DNA from: Treponema sp.
Lineage (GTDB): Bacteria; Spirochaetota; Spirochaetia; Treponematales; Breznakiellaceae
Length of the DNA: 19,900 bases
NCBI GenBank assembly: GCA_031273185.1
Contig: JAISSG010000078.1
Coordinates: forward strand, 1-19,900
Direction of reading: 5' to 3'
Shown here: positions 1 to 7,952 of the stretch, piece by piece
Position numbering within the stretch: position 1 is the stretch's first letter
How the letters are laid out: every line of letters starts with the position of its first letter
The notes under the pieces: model-generated
Told to the model about the DNA's origin: nothing
Databases searched by the model: none
Seen by the model: only the letters and a program-made list of their open reading frames with translations
Program-made: the position numbers and the translations under genes

Positions 1-153
1 CACGAAAAGGCAAAGATCGAGAAATACCGTCGGATGATCAATGACCGAAAGGACAAGATAGCGCAGGCGGAAAAGAGCATTGCCGAATTCGAGGCGGGCA
101 TACGGGATTCAGAGGCGGCCGTCGAACGGCTAACAAAACTTTTATCTCTTTAG
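1..153 (+). CDS. C-terminal end of a coiled-coil protein (partial)
   Basis: The first 50 codons of the window form an open frame ending in TAG at 151-153. The visible residues are strongly charged (Lys/Glu/Arg) with hydrophobic residues spaced like heptads, for example KIAQAEKSIAEFEAG, ending in RLTKLLSL. This fits the end of a long coiled coil. The start and any domain that would identify it lie outside the window, so no function is assigned. The stop codon overlaps the ribosome-binding site of the downstream topoisomerase gene, so the two are probably co-transcribed. Confidence 0.7.
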   Translation, partial: HEKAKIEKYRRMINDRKDKIAQAEKSIAEFEAGIRDSEAAVERLTKLLSL

Positions 154-162
154 GAAAACAGC

Positions 163-2112
163 ATGGCAAAGAAAACTTCAAAAACAAGCATCGGCAAAGC
201 GCCGGAAAAAAAAGGACGTGGCGTATTGGCAAAGGCGGCGGCAAAGGCATCGCCCAAGGGTAGGGCAGAAAGCGCACCCGGCGTATACGACGAATCGAAG
301 ATCAAGACCCTTTCCTCGCTGGAGCACATACGTTTGCGCACCGGTATGTACATAGGGCGGCTGGGCGACGGTTCCAACCCCGATGACGGAATATACGTTT
401 TGTTGAAAGAAATTATCGATAACGGCATTGACGAATTTATCATGGGCAACGGCAAGGTCATCGAAATTGCCATCAAGGATGCCACGCAACCGGGGCTGGC
501 AACGGTAAAGGTTCGTGACTATGGGCGGGGCATTCCGTTGGGAAAACTGGTGGAGTGCGTCTCGGTTATCAACACCGGGGCCAAATACAACGACGACGTG
601 TTTCAGTTTTCCGTGGGGCTTAACGGCGTAGGAACCAAGGCGGTAAACGCCCTGTCGGTGCATTTCAGGGTGGTCGCCATACGGGGCGGCGAATTTGCCG
701 AGGCTGTTTTTTCGCGGGGCAAGCTCAAGGGCCAGCGCACCGGCAAGCTCAAGGACAAACAGCAGGACGGCACCTATGTCGAGTTCACCCCCGACCCGGA
801 AATTTTCCCCGATTACCTGTTCAACGTTGAATTTATCGAAAAGCGGATTCAGAATTACGCCTACCTTAACGCCGGTCTCGGCCTTGCGTTTAACGGCAAG
901 CAGTTTGTGTCAAAGCGGGGCCTGTTCGATCTGTTATACGAAGAGACCGGCGACGACGGCCTGTACCCCCTGGGCTACTACAAGGGGGAACATTCCCCCA
1001 ACGGCCAGCTTGAATTTGCCTTTACCCACACCAACAATTACGGCGAGGAATATTTTTCGTTTGTCAACGGCCAGTTTACCTCGGACGGCGGCACGCACCT
1101 TTCCGCTTTCAAGGAAGGCTTCCTCAAAGGTGTTCAGACCTATTTCAAAAAGGACTTCCGCAGCGAGGACATCCGCGAGGGGACAACCGCCGCCATCTCC
1201 ATAAAGCTCAAAAACCCCGTGTTTGAAAGCCAGACCAAGAACAAGCTCGGCAACTCGGAGATACGCGCCTGGGTTGTGCAGGAAACGAGAAACGCCGTCG
1301 AGGACTGGCTGCACAAAAACCCCGAAGCGGGCAAAAAGCTGGAACACAAAATCCTCTCCAACGAAAGCCTCCGCACCGAGCTTAATGCAGTAAAAAAAGA
1401 GGCGCGGGAAGCGGCGAAAAAAATCGCCCTGAAAATTCCCAAGCTGAAGGACTGCAAGTACCACCTTGAGGACGGGAAGGACGGCACCGAGTCCATGATA
1501 TTCATCACCGAGGGGGCATCCGCCGCCGGTTCGATAGTTTCCAGCCGCGACGTGATGACCCAGGCGATCTTTGCCCTGCGAGGCAAGGTGGAAAACATGT
1601 ACGGCAAGAAGCGGGCCGCCATCTACAAAAACGAGGAACTGTTCAACATGATGATGGCGCTGGGCATAGAGAACGATGTCGAGGGCCTGCGTTATGCGAA
1701 AATCGTCATCGCCACCGATGCCGACTTTGACGGCTTTCACATCCGCAACCTGCTGCTGACATTTTTTCTCTCGTACTTTGAGGAGCTTGTTACCGCCGGG
1801 AGAATATTTATCCTGGAAACGCCGCTGTTCCGGGTGCGTACCAAAAAGGAAACCCGCTACTGTTACTCGGAAAAAGAGCGGGATGAGGCAGTCGCCGCCC
1901 TTGGCAGCCAGAGCGAGATAACCCGCTTCAAGGGGCTGGGCGAGATCAGCCCCAACGAATTCGGCCAGTTTATCGGCGAGGACATACGCCTTGTGCCGGT
2001 GTCGGTTAACACCCTCAAGGCCGTCCCACAGGTACTGACCTTCTACATGGGCAAGAACACCCCCGAGCGCCGGGAGTACATCATGAAGAACTTGATCGAG
2101 GATGCTGGGTAA
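163..2112 (+). CDS. parE: Type IIA DNA topoisomerase subunit B (topoisomerase IV ParE / GyrB-like)
   Basis: ATPase subunit of a type II topoisomerase, which works with a GyrA/ParC-type partner not present here. The 649 residues begin with a basic Ala/Lys-rich tail (about 1-40). The GHKL ATPase domain follows, with the catalytic Glu83 and Asn87 in KEIIDNGIDE, Asp119 in DYGRGIP, and the ATP-lid motif GLNGVG (152-157). A transducer domain comes next. The Toprim domain has the metal-binding Glu450 in TEGASAAGSI, Asp519/Asp521/Asp523 in TDADFDG, and the late KGLGE motif. The EGASA form, with Ala where GyrB usually has Asp (EGDSA), and GLNGVG instead of GLHGVG place it with the Bacteroidetes/spirochete-type subunit B rather than classical GyrB. 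The ATG has AGGA seven bases upstream. The length is typical for ParE. The ParE versus second GyrB label is family knowledge, not provable here. Confidence 0.93.
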   Translation: MAKKTSKTSIGKAPEKKGRGVLAKAAAKASPKGRAESAPGVYDESKIKTLSSLEHIRLRTGMYIGRLGDGSNPDDGIYVLLKEIIDNGIDEFIMGNGKVIEIAIKDATQPGLATVKVRDYGRGIPLGKLVECVSVINTGAKYNDDVFQFSVGLNGVGTKAVNALSVHFRVVAIRGGEFAEAVFSRGKLKGQRTGKLKDKQQDGTYVEFTPDPEIFPDYLFNVEFIEKRIQNYAYLNAGLGLAFNGKQFVSKRGLFDLLYEETGDDGLYPLGYYKGEHSPNGQLEFAFTHTNNYGEEYFSFVNGQFTSDGGTHLSAFKEGFLKGVQTYFKKDFRSEDIREGTTAAISIKLKNPVFESQTKNKLGNSEIRAWVVQETRNAVEDWLHKNPEAGKKLEHKILSNESLRTELNAVKKEAREAAKKIALKIPKLKDCKYHLEDGKDGTESMIFITEGASAAGSIVSSRDVMTQAIFALRGKVENMYGKKRAAIYKNEELFNMMMALGIENDVEGLRYAKIVIATDADFDGFHIRNLLLTFFLSYFEELVTAGRIFILETPLFRVRTKKETRYCYSEKERDEAVAALGSQSEITRFKGLGEISPNEFGQFIGEDIRLVPVSVNTLKAVPQVLTFYMGKNTPERREYIMKNLIEDAG

Positions 2113-2130
2113 AAGCGGCTGCGGGCTATC

Positions 2131-3594
2131 CTAAGACAGCTCTTCTGCTATATACGCCAGTGTTGCCGTGAAAATATCCTCTATCTGGTCACAAATTGAT
2201 TTTTTTAGGGTGGAAATGTCTTTTTCGGAATAAAAAACAAGAGGCGGGATCCCCAGGGGAATCAAAATTTCATTATGTTCTCCCTGCGCTTCCCCCTGTT
2301 GCTGTTTCTCGATAAAAGCGCCAATTGCAAATGCGCTGTTGTCATAGCCATAATGGTGCAACGACAACACCAATTGGTATTTGTGGGTATCATCCAATTT
2401 TATCCGTATTCTTGTCCATCGCCTTGGCAAAGATGAATTAAAATAATACTTATGCTTCTTGGCATACCGGGCAATCTGAAAAGAATAATAGTGTTCCTTT
2501 TTATCGGAAGGATCGCCGGATTCAATTTCAATGGCAACCGTTTCCCCAAGTTTTGACCTTAAATCATCTTTATAATATTCCGCCTGCTTTTTTATCAATG
2601 CAAATATGGCGTGCATATTATTGTCAATAATTTGCCGCTGTTGTGCATCGGCGTTGTTTTTATTAACAAGCCTCTTGTTTAATTCCTCTACGATGGTATT
2701 ATAGTTGCTGTTTTTTCCTACAGTTTCAAGATTAAGGGCCTGTTCTATGGATTTGATCTGGTTTTTTGCAATAACGTCAATTAGATTTTGGTAATTGCCT
2801 TTATCGGCATCTTCCAAAGCGCCAATATAGATGTTTTTTTCGTCCCTGTCCAATGAAAAAGGAAACAGGTTGTCCTTTATCAAAACAAAACTGGCAAGCA
2901 GACGGGCTATTCGCCCGTTGCCATCCTGAAATGGGTGTATTTGAACAAACGCATGATGAAGGAACGCTGTTCTTGCCAAAATATGCGAATGCGCAATTTC
3001 ATAATTGAATATCCTTATCAGATTGTCCATTTCCGAATCAACCTGCAGCGGAGGGCAATATTCGCATATAACTCCGTCAGGCCGCTTCGGGTTATTGGGC
3101 ATTTTTTTAAATTCACCTCTAAGCAAAGGTATTTTCCCGGGTTTCCCAAGGCTATCAATGGCATCAATGGTATCCTGGTGCCTGGTTATCAAGCTATGCA
3201 ATTCTTTTATATAACCAATGCTTAATTCGCGGTTGCTTTTTACAAAATCAAATATAAAATCCATTGCATAAAAATTATCCTGCAAATAATTCATTAACAA
3301 TTTTTGATCAACATTTGTGTCGCCATGCTGTAAATACGAGCTAACAAAACCTTCTTTGATAAATGTTTCAGTTACACCCCGGTTAAGATCATACATCCTT
3401 TCAATTATGCCGGTATCAATAGCCTGCTTCCTTTTGAGCTGCTTGATAAATTCATCATATTGTTCCTGGTTTTTGCAGAGATCGATGCGTTTCTTGTCCC
3501 ATGACGGGCGCAGGTTGTCAAATTTTTCAGTTGCTACATTATTCCAGCGCTCATCAAAATGGACAGGTTCCCATATTTTTTGCACAAGACTCAT
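2131..3594 (-). CDS. Fic-domain protein (probable AMP-transferase, class II-like)
   Basis: Fic enzymes transfer AMP (sometimes other nucleotides) from NTPs to protein hydroxyl groups. The full signature HPFQDGNGRIAR is at residues 220-231, with the catalytic His220, Asp224, Asn226 and Arg228, and a typical upstream flap region (about 150-195: GEFKKMPNNPKRPDG, then CPPLQV). TFIKEG at 77-82 fits the [S/T]xxxE[G/N] autoinhibitory motif at the N-terminal position used by class II Fic proteins. About 200 C-terminal residues (from about 285) match nothing I recognise; they contain a charged helical stretch and end in an alpha-helical segment. A GGAG motif precedes the ATG. The gene is clearly AT-richer than its neighbours, uses many AAA/ATA/TTT codons, and lies on the opposite strand between core genes, which suggests transfer. 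The target protein is unknown, and no separate antitoxin gene is visible beside it. Confidence 0.93.
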   Translation of the reverse strand: MSLVQKIWEPVHFDERWNNVATEKFDNLRPSWDKKRIDLCKNQEQYDEFIKQLKRKQAIDTGIIERMYDLNRGVTETFIKEGFVSSYLQHGDTNVDQKLLMNYLQDNFYAMDFIFDFVKSNRELSIGYIKELHSLITRHQDTIDAIDSLGKPGKIPLLRGEFKKMPNNPKRPDGVICEYCPPLQVDSEMDNLIRIFNYEIAHSHILARTAFLHHAFVQIHPFQDGNGRIARLLASFVLIKDNLFPFSLDRDEKNIYIGALEDADKGNYQNLIDVIAKNQIKSIEQALNLETVGKNSNYNTIVEELNKRLVNKNNADAQQRQIIDNNMHAIFALIKKQAEYYKDDLRSKLGETVAIEIESGDPSDKKEHYYSFQIARYAKKHKYYFNSSLPRRWTRIRIKLDDTHKYQLVLSLHHYGYDNSAFAIGAFIEKQQQGEAQGEHNEILIPLGIPPLVFYSEKDISTLKKSICDQIEDIFTATLAYIAEELS

Positions 3595-3733
3595 ACTGAC
3601 TCCGTATAAAAAAGTTAATCAAAAATTTAAAGGCTTGTCAACCACGCCAACGGGAACGCTGTGCCCGGGTGCTTAAGGAAAACCCTTGGCACGCCGTATT
3701 CCCCCAATCCCCTTTTTTTGCTACCCTTCTGCC
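3595..3733. other. Intergenic region between divergent Fic gene and obg
   Basis: No gene is seen. The first 40 bases next to the Fic start are AT-rich, while the rest is GC-rich like obg. A TTGTCA at 3635-3640 has no matching -10. ATTCCCCCAATCCCC followed by seven T (from about 3709) resembles a worn version of the heptamer found in tilS; it lies inside the optional 16-residue N-terminal extension of Obg. Confidence 0.4.
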
Positions 3734-4774
3734 GTGGAGAAATTTGCCGACGAGGCGGTTATCGAGGTAAGCTCCGGCTCTGGGGGGAACGGCTGCGTGG
3801 CCTTCCACCGGGAGAAGTATGTCCCCAGGGGCGGGCCCTCCGGCGGGGACGGGGGCAGGGGGGGGGACGTGGTGTTCGCCGTCCGGCGCAACCTGCGTAC
3901 CCTGGCGCACCTGCGCTACCGGCATACCTTCAAGGCGGAAAACGGCCACGACGGCAGTGGCGCGGGCCGCTACGGGCGGAACGGGGCCGACGTGGTCGTC
4001 CCTCTGCCGCCGGGATCGGTTGTCCGCGAGACGGAAACGGGTGAGGTGGTCAGGGATTTTTCCGGCGAGATGGCCGGGAGCGGGGGCGATTTTGTGTTCC
4101 TCAAGGGGGGGAACGGCGGCTGGGGGAACATACGCTTCAAGTCGCCGGTGAACCAGGCTCCCCGCAAAGCCCTGCCCGGACAGCCGGGACGGACAGCCCG
4201 GCTCAAGGTTGAATTGCAGATAATGGCGGACATCGGCCTGGTGGGTTTTCCCAACGCGGGCAAGTCCAGCCTGCTTGACCGTTTTACCAACGCCCGCCCC
4301 AAGATTGCCGCATATCCCTTTACCACGAAAATCCCCAACCTGGGGGTGCTGACCGTCGGGGGCGGCGACGAGGGCGGCAGGGACATCGTCATTGCCGACA
4401 TCCCCGGCCTGATCGAGGGGGCCTCAGGCGGCGCGGGGCTGGGCATCCGCTTCCTCAAGCACATTTCCCGCACCCAGGCGCTTGCCTTTCTCGTCGATCT
4501 GGGCGAGGACAACTTCCTCGATGCCTTCGACGTGCTTAAACGGGAGCTTGAAGCCTTCTCCCCCGAACTGCTGAGGAAGGAGCGGCTGCTCGTGGGAACC
4601 AAGACCGATTTGCCCCAGGCCGAGGGCCGCCTTGCCCTGCTTGCAGAACGATACCCGCAGGAAAAGGCGCTGGGCATTTCGGTTTTTTCCGGCGACGGGA
4701 TAAAAGAACTGGCGGAGGAGCTTCTGCGCCTTGTTGACGGCAAGGCCGCTGTCTCAGAGCGGGGTGAGGGATGA
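3734..4774 (+). CDS. obg: Obg/CgtA family ribosome-associated GTPase
   Basis: GTPase needed for late large-subunit ribosome assembly and the stress response. The Obg fold fills residues 1-160 (FADEAVIEVSSGSGGNG, then many Gly-rich turns such as GGPSGGDGGRGG). The G domain follows, with G1 GFPNAGKSS (171-179), G3 DIPGLIEGA, and G4 as TKTD (289-292) in place of the usual NKxD. Length is 346 residues, with no C-terminal OCT extension. I chose GTG at 3734 because conserved Obg proteins begin at this point (MEKFADE). However, no Shine-Dalgarno precedes it, whereas an in-frame TTG at 3686 has AAGGA six bases upstream and would add 16 residues. Its stop overlaps the next gene (ATGA). rplU-rpmA, commonly upstream of obg, are absent; the Fic gene lies there instead. 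Confidence 0.95.
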   Translation: MEKFADEAVIEVSSGSGGNGCVAFHREKYVPRGGPSGGDGGRGGDVVFAVRRNLRTLAHLRYRHTFKAENGHDGSGAGRYGRNGADVVVPLPPGSVVRETETGEVVRDFSGEMAGSGGDFVFLKGGNGGWGNIRFKSPVNQAPRKALPGQPGRTARLKVELQIMADIGLVGFPNAGKSSLLDRFTNARPKIAAYPFTTKIPNLGVLTVGGGDEGGRDIVIADIPGLIEGASGGAGLGIRFLKHISRTQALAFLVDLGEDNFLDAFDVLKRELEAFSPELLRKERLLVGTKTDLPQAEGRLALLAERYPQEKALGISVFSGDGIKELAEELLRLVDGKAAVSERGEG

Positions 4775-5979
4775 GGCTGGCAATTCTCGGCGGGAGCTTC
4801 AACCCGATTCACATGGGGCACCTCTTTCTGGCGGACGCGGTGCTTTCCACGCTGCGTTACGACCGGGTGGTGATGGTGCCGGTCTACCGCTCGCCGTTCA
4901 AGCCCTCCGCCGCCGGCATGGAAGGCAGTGCCCGCGACCGCCTGGAGATGATCGCCGCATCCATATCCGCCGACCCCCGGCTGACCGTTGACGACTGCGA
5001 GATTCGGCGGGAGGGGGTTTCCTACACCGTTGAAACCCTGGCGGACATTATCCGCCGCTACGATCCCGGCGAAAAGCCCGGCCTGATCATCGGCGACGAT
5101 CTGGCGGAGGAATTCCCCCGGTGGCTTGACAGCGGCAAAATTCTCGAAATGGCGGACGTGATCATCGCCCGGCGGGTGCATTCGGAAAAACTCGACGTTC
5201 CCTATCCCAGCGTCCGAATTGCCAACGACATTATGGACATTTCCTCGAACATGGTCAGGGAGCGGATTGCCGAGAACGCGGCATGGCGTTACTTTGTCCC
5301 CCCTGCGGCAAGGGCCATCATTGAGGACCGGGGGTTTTATGGCGCGGCGCGTCAAGACGCGGCGCATCGGCAGCAGCCTGAGGAAAGCCCCGGCAAAAAC
5401 CTTATCCTCCGGGTGGAGGAAGCCGTGCGGGAAAACCTCAGCCTGGAGCGCTTTCTCCATTCCCGCAGCACGGCGCTTATGGCATGGGACATGTGCAGCC
5501 GGCTTCAGAAGTCAAACCCGTCCCTCGACCCGGAACTGGGCTACCTGGCGGGGATAGCCCACGATTTGGGAAAGCAGCTTAGCGACAAAGCGCAAATAAA
5601 ACTTGCAAAAACCTATGGCAAAAGAATATCGCGGCTGGAAAAGCAAAAGCCCTCGCTGCTGCACGGCAAGGCTTCGGCGGTATTGCTCATGGAACGATTC
5701 GGCGTCTATAATAGGGACGTGCTGGAAGCCGTGGCGATGCACACCCAGGCCGGCGTGGATATGTGCCCGCTGGCAAAGGTGGTGTACGTTGCCGACAAAA
5801 TGGAAGTTTCCCGGGACAGGGCGGATCCGTCCGTGCGAAAACTCGCGCTTGCGGGGAACGATCTTGACGAGATTTTTGCGGCGGTAGTGTATCAGACCGT
5901 TTCCTCGCTTCGCTCAAGGAAGCTGGAGCTGTCTGGGGAAACCATGAGGCTCCTTCAAAAAATGAGAACGATGCGGTAA
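4771..5979 (+). CDS. nadD: Fused nicotinate-nucleotide adenylyltransferase and YqeK-type HD hydrolase
   Basis: One 402-residue chain joins two enzymes. Residues 1-190 are NadD, which makes deamido-NAD from nicotinate mononucleotide and ATP: the nucleotidyltransferase motif GGSFNPIHMGH is at 7-17 and the ISSNMVR motif at 157-163. Residues 210-402 are a YqeK-type HD domain, a family that hydrolyses diadenosine tetraphosphate symmetrically. Likely metal ligands are His230, His264-Asp265 (AHDLGK), His298 (HGKASA), His324 (MHTQAG) and Asp342 (YVADKME). In many bacteria these are separate adjacent genes, so the fusion keeps the gene order. No stop or frameshift separates the halves; a short linker rich in Gln/Ala/Arg lies between (about 190-212). 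The ATG overlaps the obg stop (ATGA). Confidence 0.93.
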   Translation: MRLAILGGSFNPIHMGHLFLADAVLSTLRYDRVVMVPVYRSPFKPSAAGMEGSARDRLEMIAASISADPRLTVDDCEIRREGVSYTVETLADIIRRYDPGEKPGLIIGDDLAEEFPRWLDSGKILEMADVIIARRVHSEKLDVPYPSVRIANDIMDISSNMVRERIAENAAWRYFVPPAARAIIEDRGFYGAARQDAAHRQQPEESPGKNLILRVEEAVRENLSLERFLHSRSTALMAWDMCSRLQKSNPSLDPELGYLAGIAHDLGKQLSDKAQIKLAKTYGKRISRLEKQKPSLLHGKASAVLLMERFGVYNRDVLEAVAMHTQAGVDMCPLAKVVYVADKMEVSRDRADPSVRKLALAGNDLDEIFAAVVYQTVSSLRSRKLELSGETMRLLQKMRTMR

Positions 5980-7205
5980 TGCGGGCAAGAAGCGGTTTTG
6001 GCAAGCGCGACGCAAGCGCCGTTTTGCTTGCGGCCATCGTGCTGCTGTTGGCTGGAGGCATCGCGGTCGCGGTATACGCTTTGCGAAGCGACCCGGTGGA
6101 GGATATCCTCTCCAGCGACCGCGTGATTACCGTGCTGTACGTCATCGAGAAAGACCAAATGCCCCTGAGCACTTTTGTGGTGATGTGCTACCCGAAAACC
6201 GGGCGGGCGGCGATTTTCGACATACCCGGCGAGCTGGGGATGCTGATCCGGCGGATCAACCGCGTTGACAGAATCGACGCCGTGTACGAGCCCGGCAGGG
6301 TCGCCAATTTCCAGAGCGAGATCGAGGGCCTTTTGGGGGTGGAAATCGCCTTTTCAATCGTCATCGATACCGAGAACCTTGGCAGGGCGGTGGACCTTGT
6401 CGAGGGGGTGGAACTGTTCATCCCCTCGCGGGTGGCGATAGCCGACGGCGGCGAGCCGGTGCTGTTCCCTTCGGGCCTTACCCGCCTTGACGGGGACAAG
6501 GCGATCAGCTACATAAGCTACCAGGCCGCCGGCGAGGAAAGCGAGATGGCCGTGTTCCGGCGGCAGCGCTTTTTCCTTGGCTTCCTCAAGCGCCAGGCGG
6601 AAATGAACGAACGGCTGAGCACCCGCGCCGTTTCCCGGCTATTCCATTCCTTCATGCGGACCAGCCTTAACCAGCGCGCCAGCCGCCGCCTGTACGATGA
6701 ATTCGCCGCCGTGGACATTGACCGCACCACCATTCAGTCTGTCGGCGGGAACCTGAGGGAGGTGTCGGGGAAGATGCTGCTGATCCCCTTCTACGACGGG
6801 AACCTGGTAAAGGACATTGTCCGGCAGGCGCTCGGCACGCTGACCCGCCCCGCCGACGGCTACTTTACCGACCGGGTCTTTACCGTGGAGGTCCTCAACG
6901 GCACGGCGGTCAACGGCCTTGCCGGAAAGACCGCGGAGGTTTTGCGGGGGTTTGGCTACGACATCATTTCCATAGGCAACGCCGATCACTCCGGCTACGA
7001 AAGAACCGTGGTAATCGACCGGTCGGGCATGGAGGGAATGGTAAGGAATTTTGCAGGAATAATCCGCTGCAGCAACATCACCCACGAAGCGCACAGCGAT
7101 GAAGGCCCGCAAGGGGATATGTCCGCGCAGAGCTTTGACTATCGCTCGGACTTCACGCTTATCATTGGCAGGGATTTTGATGGAAGGTATGTTACCAGAA
7201 ACTGA
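5979..7205 (+). CDS. LCP (LytR-CpsA-Psr)-like membrane protein with C-terminal LytR_C domain
   Basis: 408 residues. A short basic N-terminus is followed by one membrane helix (about 12-35), so the bulk is periplasmic. Residues about 45-260 resemble the LCP domain, whose members transfer glycopolymers to peptidoglycan. Residues about 299-390 (FTVEVLNGTAVNGLAGKTAE, then a second strand ending near TVVIDRSG) match the LytR_C domain. The LCP core looks altered: the strand that normally ends SIPRD reads DIPGEL (81-86), and the usual RxDT-type segment is MPLSTF. Conserved pyrophosphate-binding arginines and acids therefore appear to be missing. It may bind rather than transfer. Its start overlaps the nadD-yqeK stop by one base (TAATG), and rsfS begins inside its end. 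Confidence 0.8.
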   Translation: MRARSGFGKRDASAVLLAAIVLLLAGGIAVAVYALRSDPVEDILSSDRVITVLYVIEKDQMPLSTFVVMCYPKTGRAAIFDIPGELGMLIRRINRVDRIDAVYEPGRVANFQSEIEGLLGVEIAFSIVIDTENLGRAVDLVEGVELFIPSRVAIADGGEPVLFPSGLTRLDGDKAISYISYQAAGEESEMAVFRRQRFFLGFLKRQAEMNERLSTRAVSRLFHSFMRTSLNQRASRRLYDEFAAVDIDRTTIQSVGGNLREVSGKMLLIPFYDGNLVKDIVRQALGTLTRPADGYFTDRVFTVEVLNGTAVNGLAGKTAEVLRGFGYDIISIGNADHSGYERTVVIDRSGMEGMVRNFAGIIRCSNITHEAHSDEGPQGDMSAQSFDYRSDFTLIIGRDFDGRYVTRN

Positions 7206-7554
7206 TACGGCGGGCACGGCCAGCGCCATTGCCGAATTGCTGGGCGACCACAAGGGCACCGACGTGCTTGCCCTGGACCTCCGGCAGATGGGCGCGTGGA
7301 CCGATTTTTTTGTCATCGCCACGGCCTCCAGCGACGCCCACATGGACGGCCTGGAGCGGCATGTAAAGGAATTCTGCGCGGAACGGGGAATCGAGATACT
7401 CAGGCGGTCCCTCAGGCCCAGCGGCGAGGACGAATGGCGCATCATCGACCTTGGCCCTGCGGTCATACACCTCTTCAGCCGCAGGGCGCGCGAATTTTAT
7501 GATCTGGAACGGCTGTACTCGACGGCGCGGGACTGCCGTCAATCCTCGTCGTAG
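7180..7554 (+). CDS. rsfS: Ribosomal silencing factor RsfS (Iojap family)
   Basis: RsfS binds ribosomal protein uL14 and blocks joining of the 30S and 50S subunits when nutrients are low. The 124-residue product has the family pattern: a helix (IAELLGDHKG), the DVLALDLRQ strand, DFFVIATASSDAHM, and the C-terminal EWRIIDLGPAVIHLFSRRAREFYDLERLY. The start at ATG 7180 has an AGGG motif six bases upstream. A second in-frame ATG at 7189 is too close to the GGAAGG before it to be served by that site. An upstream ATG at 7099 would add residues that do not look like the family. The gene overlaps the LCP-like gene by 26 bases and its 3' end overlaps the convergent acidic-protein gene by 16 bases. Confidence 0.93.
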   Translation: MEGMLPETDTAGTASAIAELLGDHKGTDVLALDLRQMGAWTDFFVIATASSDAHMDGLERHVKEFCAERGIEILRRSLRPSGEDEWRIIDLGPAVIHLFSRRAREFYDLERLYSTARDCRQSSS

Positions 7555-7853
7555 TCAAAGTCGTCGTCATCCTCGTCGTAATCGTAATCGTCGTCTTCCT
7601 CGTCGTCGTCGTCGAACTCTTCCTCGTCGTCGTCGAATTCTTCCTCGTCGTCGTCGAACTCGTCCTCTTCCATGTCGTCGAAATCGTCGTCCTCCAAATC
7701 ATCTTCGTCATCTTCATCGCTGTCGCCAAACGAGAAGACCGGCATCGGATAGTCGTTGCCGTTGGCATCGGACTCGTAGAGGGGGATCAAAGACAGCGGC
7801 AGGAATTCCCCGGCGAAAGGCGCCTGATCATTCTTGGCCTCATGCAGAACCAT
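7539..7853 (-). CDS. Small protein with long Asp/Glu-rich C-terminal tail, function unknown
   Basis: 104 residues. Residues 1-48 are ordinary sequence (start MVLHEAKNDQAPFAGEFLPL, then YPMPVFSFGD). Residues from about 49 are almost entirely Asp and Glu with spaced Phe/Tyr. The tail includes a 21-base tandem unit on the DNA (7614-7634 and 7635-7655), each encoding seven residues of the DDDEEEF type. I do not recognise the family. The ordered N-terminus and a good GGAG motif eight bases before the ATG argue that it is a real gene and not just low-complexity DNA. Its 3' end overlaps the rsfS 3' end. Such tails can mimic nucleic acid, bind basic proteins or bind divalent cations; none of these is shown here. 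Confidence 0.7.
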   Translation of the reverse strand: MVLHEAKNDQAPFAGEFLPLSLIPLYESDANGNDYPMPVFSFGDSDEDDEDDLEDDDFDDMEEDEFDDDEEEFDDDEEEFDDDDEEDDDYDYDEDDDDFDYDED

Positions 7854-7872
7854 AATTCTCTCCGTATTTAGA

Positions 7873-7878
7873 AGTATA
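7873..7878 (-). promoter_or_regulatory. Possible -10 box for the acidic-protein gene
   Basis: On the minus strand this reads TATACT, a five-of-six match to the -10 consensus, about 20 bases upstream of the start codon. No convincing -35 box is seen at the right distance, so this is tentative. Confidence 0.35.
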
Positions 7879-7889
7879 GTCTAAGACGA

Positions 7890-7915
7890 TCGTACTGACG
7901 CGTACCAGAGTACGA
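7890..7915. repeat. Perfect 7-bp inverted repeat between divergent genes
   Basis: TCGTACT (7890-7896) and AGTACGA (7909-7915) are exact reverse complements separated by 12 bases. They lie between the divergent acidic-protein gene and ispE, just upstream of the possible TATACT box. The layout would suit an operator for a dimeric regulator, but a single copy of this length could occur by chance. Confidence 0.35.
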
Positions 7916-7952
7916 GGTCTCTTCTTGAAACATTAAGGGAGAGATCGGAGTA

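Noticed and set aside
2113..3733. Insertion sequence or integrase around the Fic gene
   Set aside because: No transposase, terminal inverted repeat or target duplication is visible; only base composition suggests transfer.
3970..5460. Long open frame on the minus strand opposite obg and nadD
   Set aside because: It is the antisense shadow of two genes with clear family motifs; its translation is Pro/Arg/Ser-rich with no recognisable domain, typical of high-GC shadow frames.
7099..7179. Earlier ATG for rsfS at 7099
   Set aside because: The added 27 residues (basic, Arg-rich) are unlike the family and come from reading the LCP-like gene in another frame.
7550..7700. TCG/TCC-rich stretch as a third phase-variable repeat
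   Set aside because: The period is 3 or 21 bases, so copy changes keep the frame; it is explained by the Asp/Glu codons of the acidic protein.
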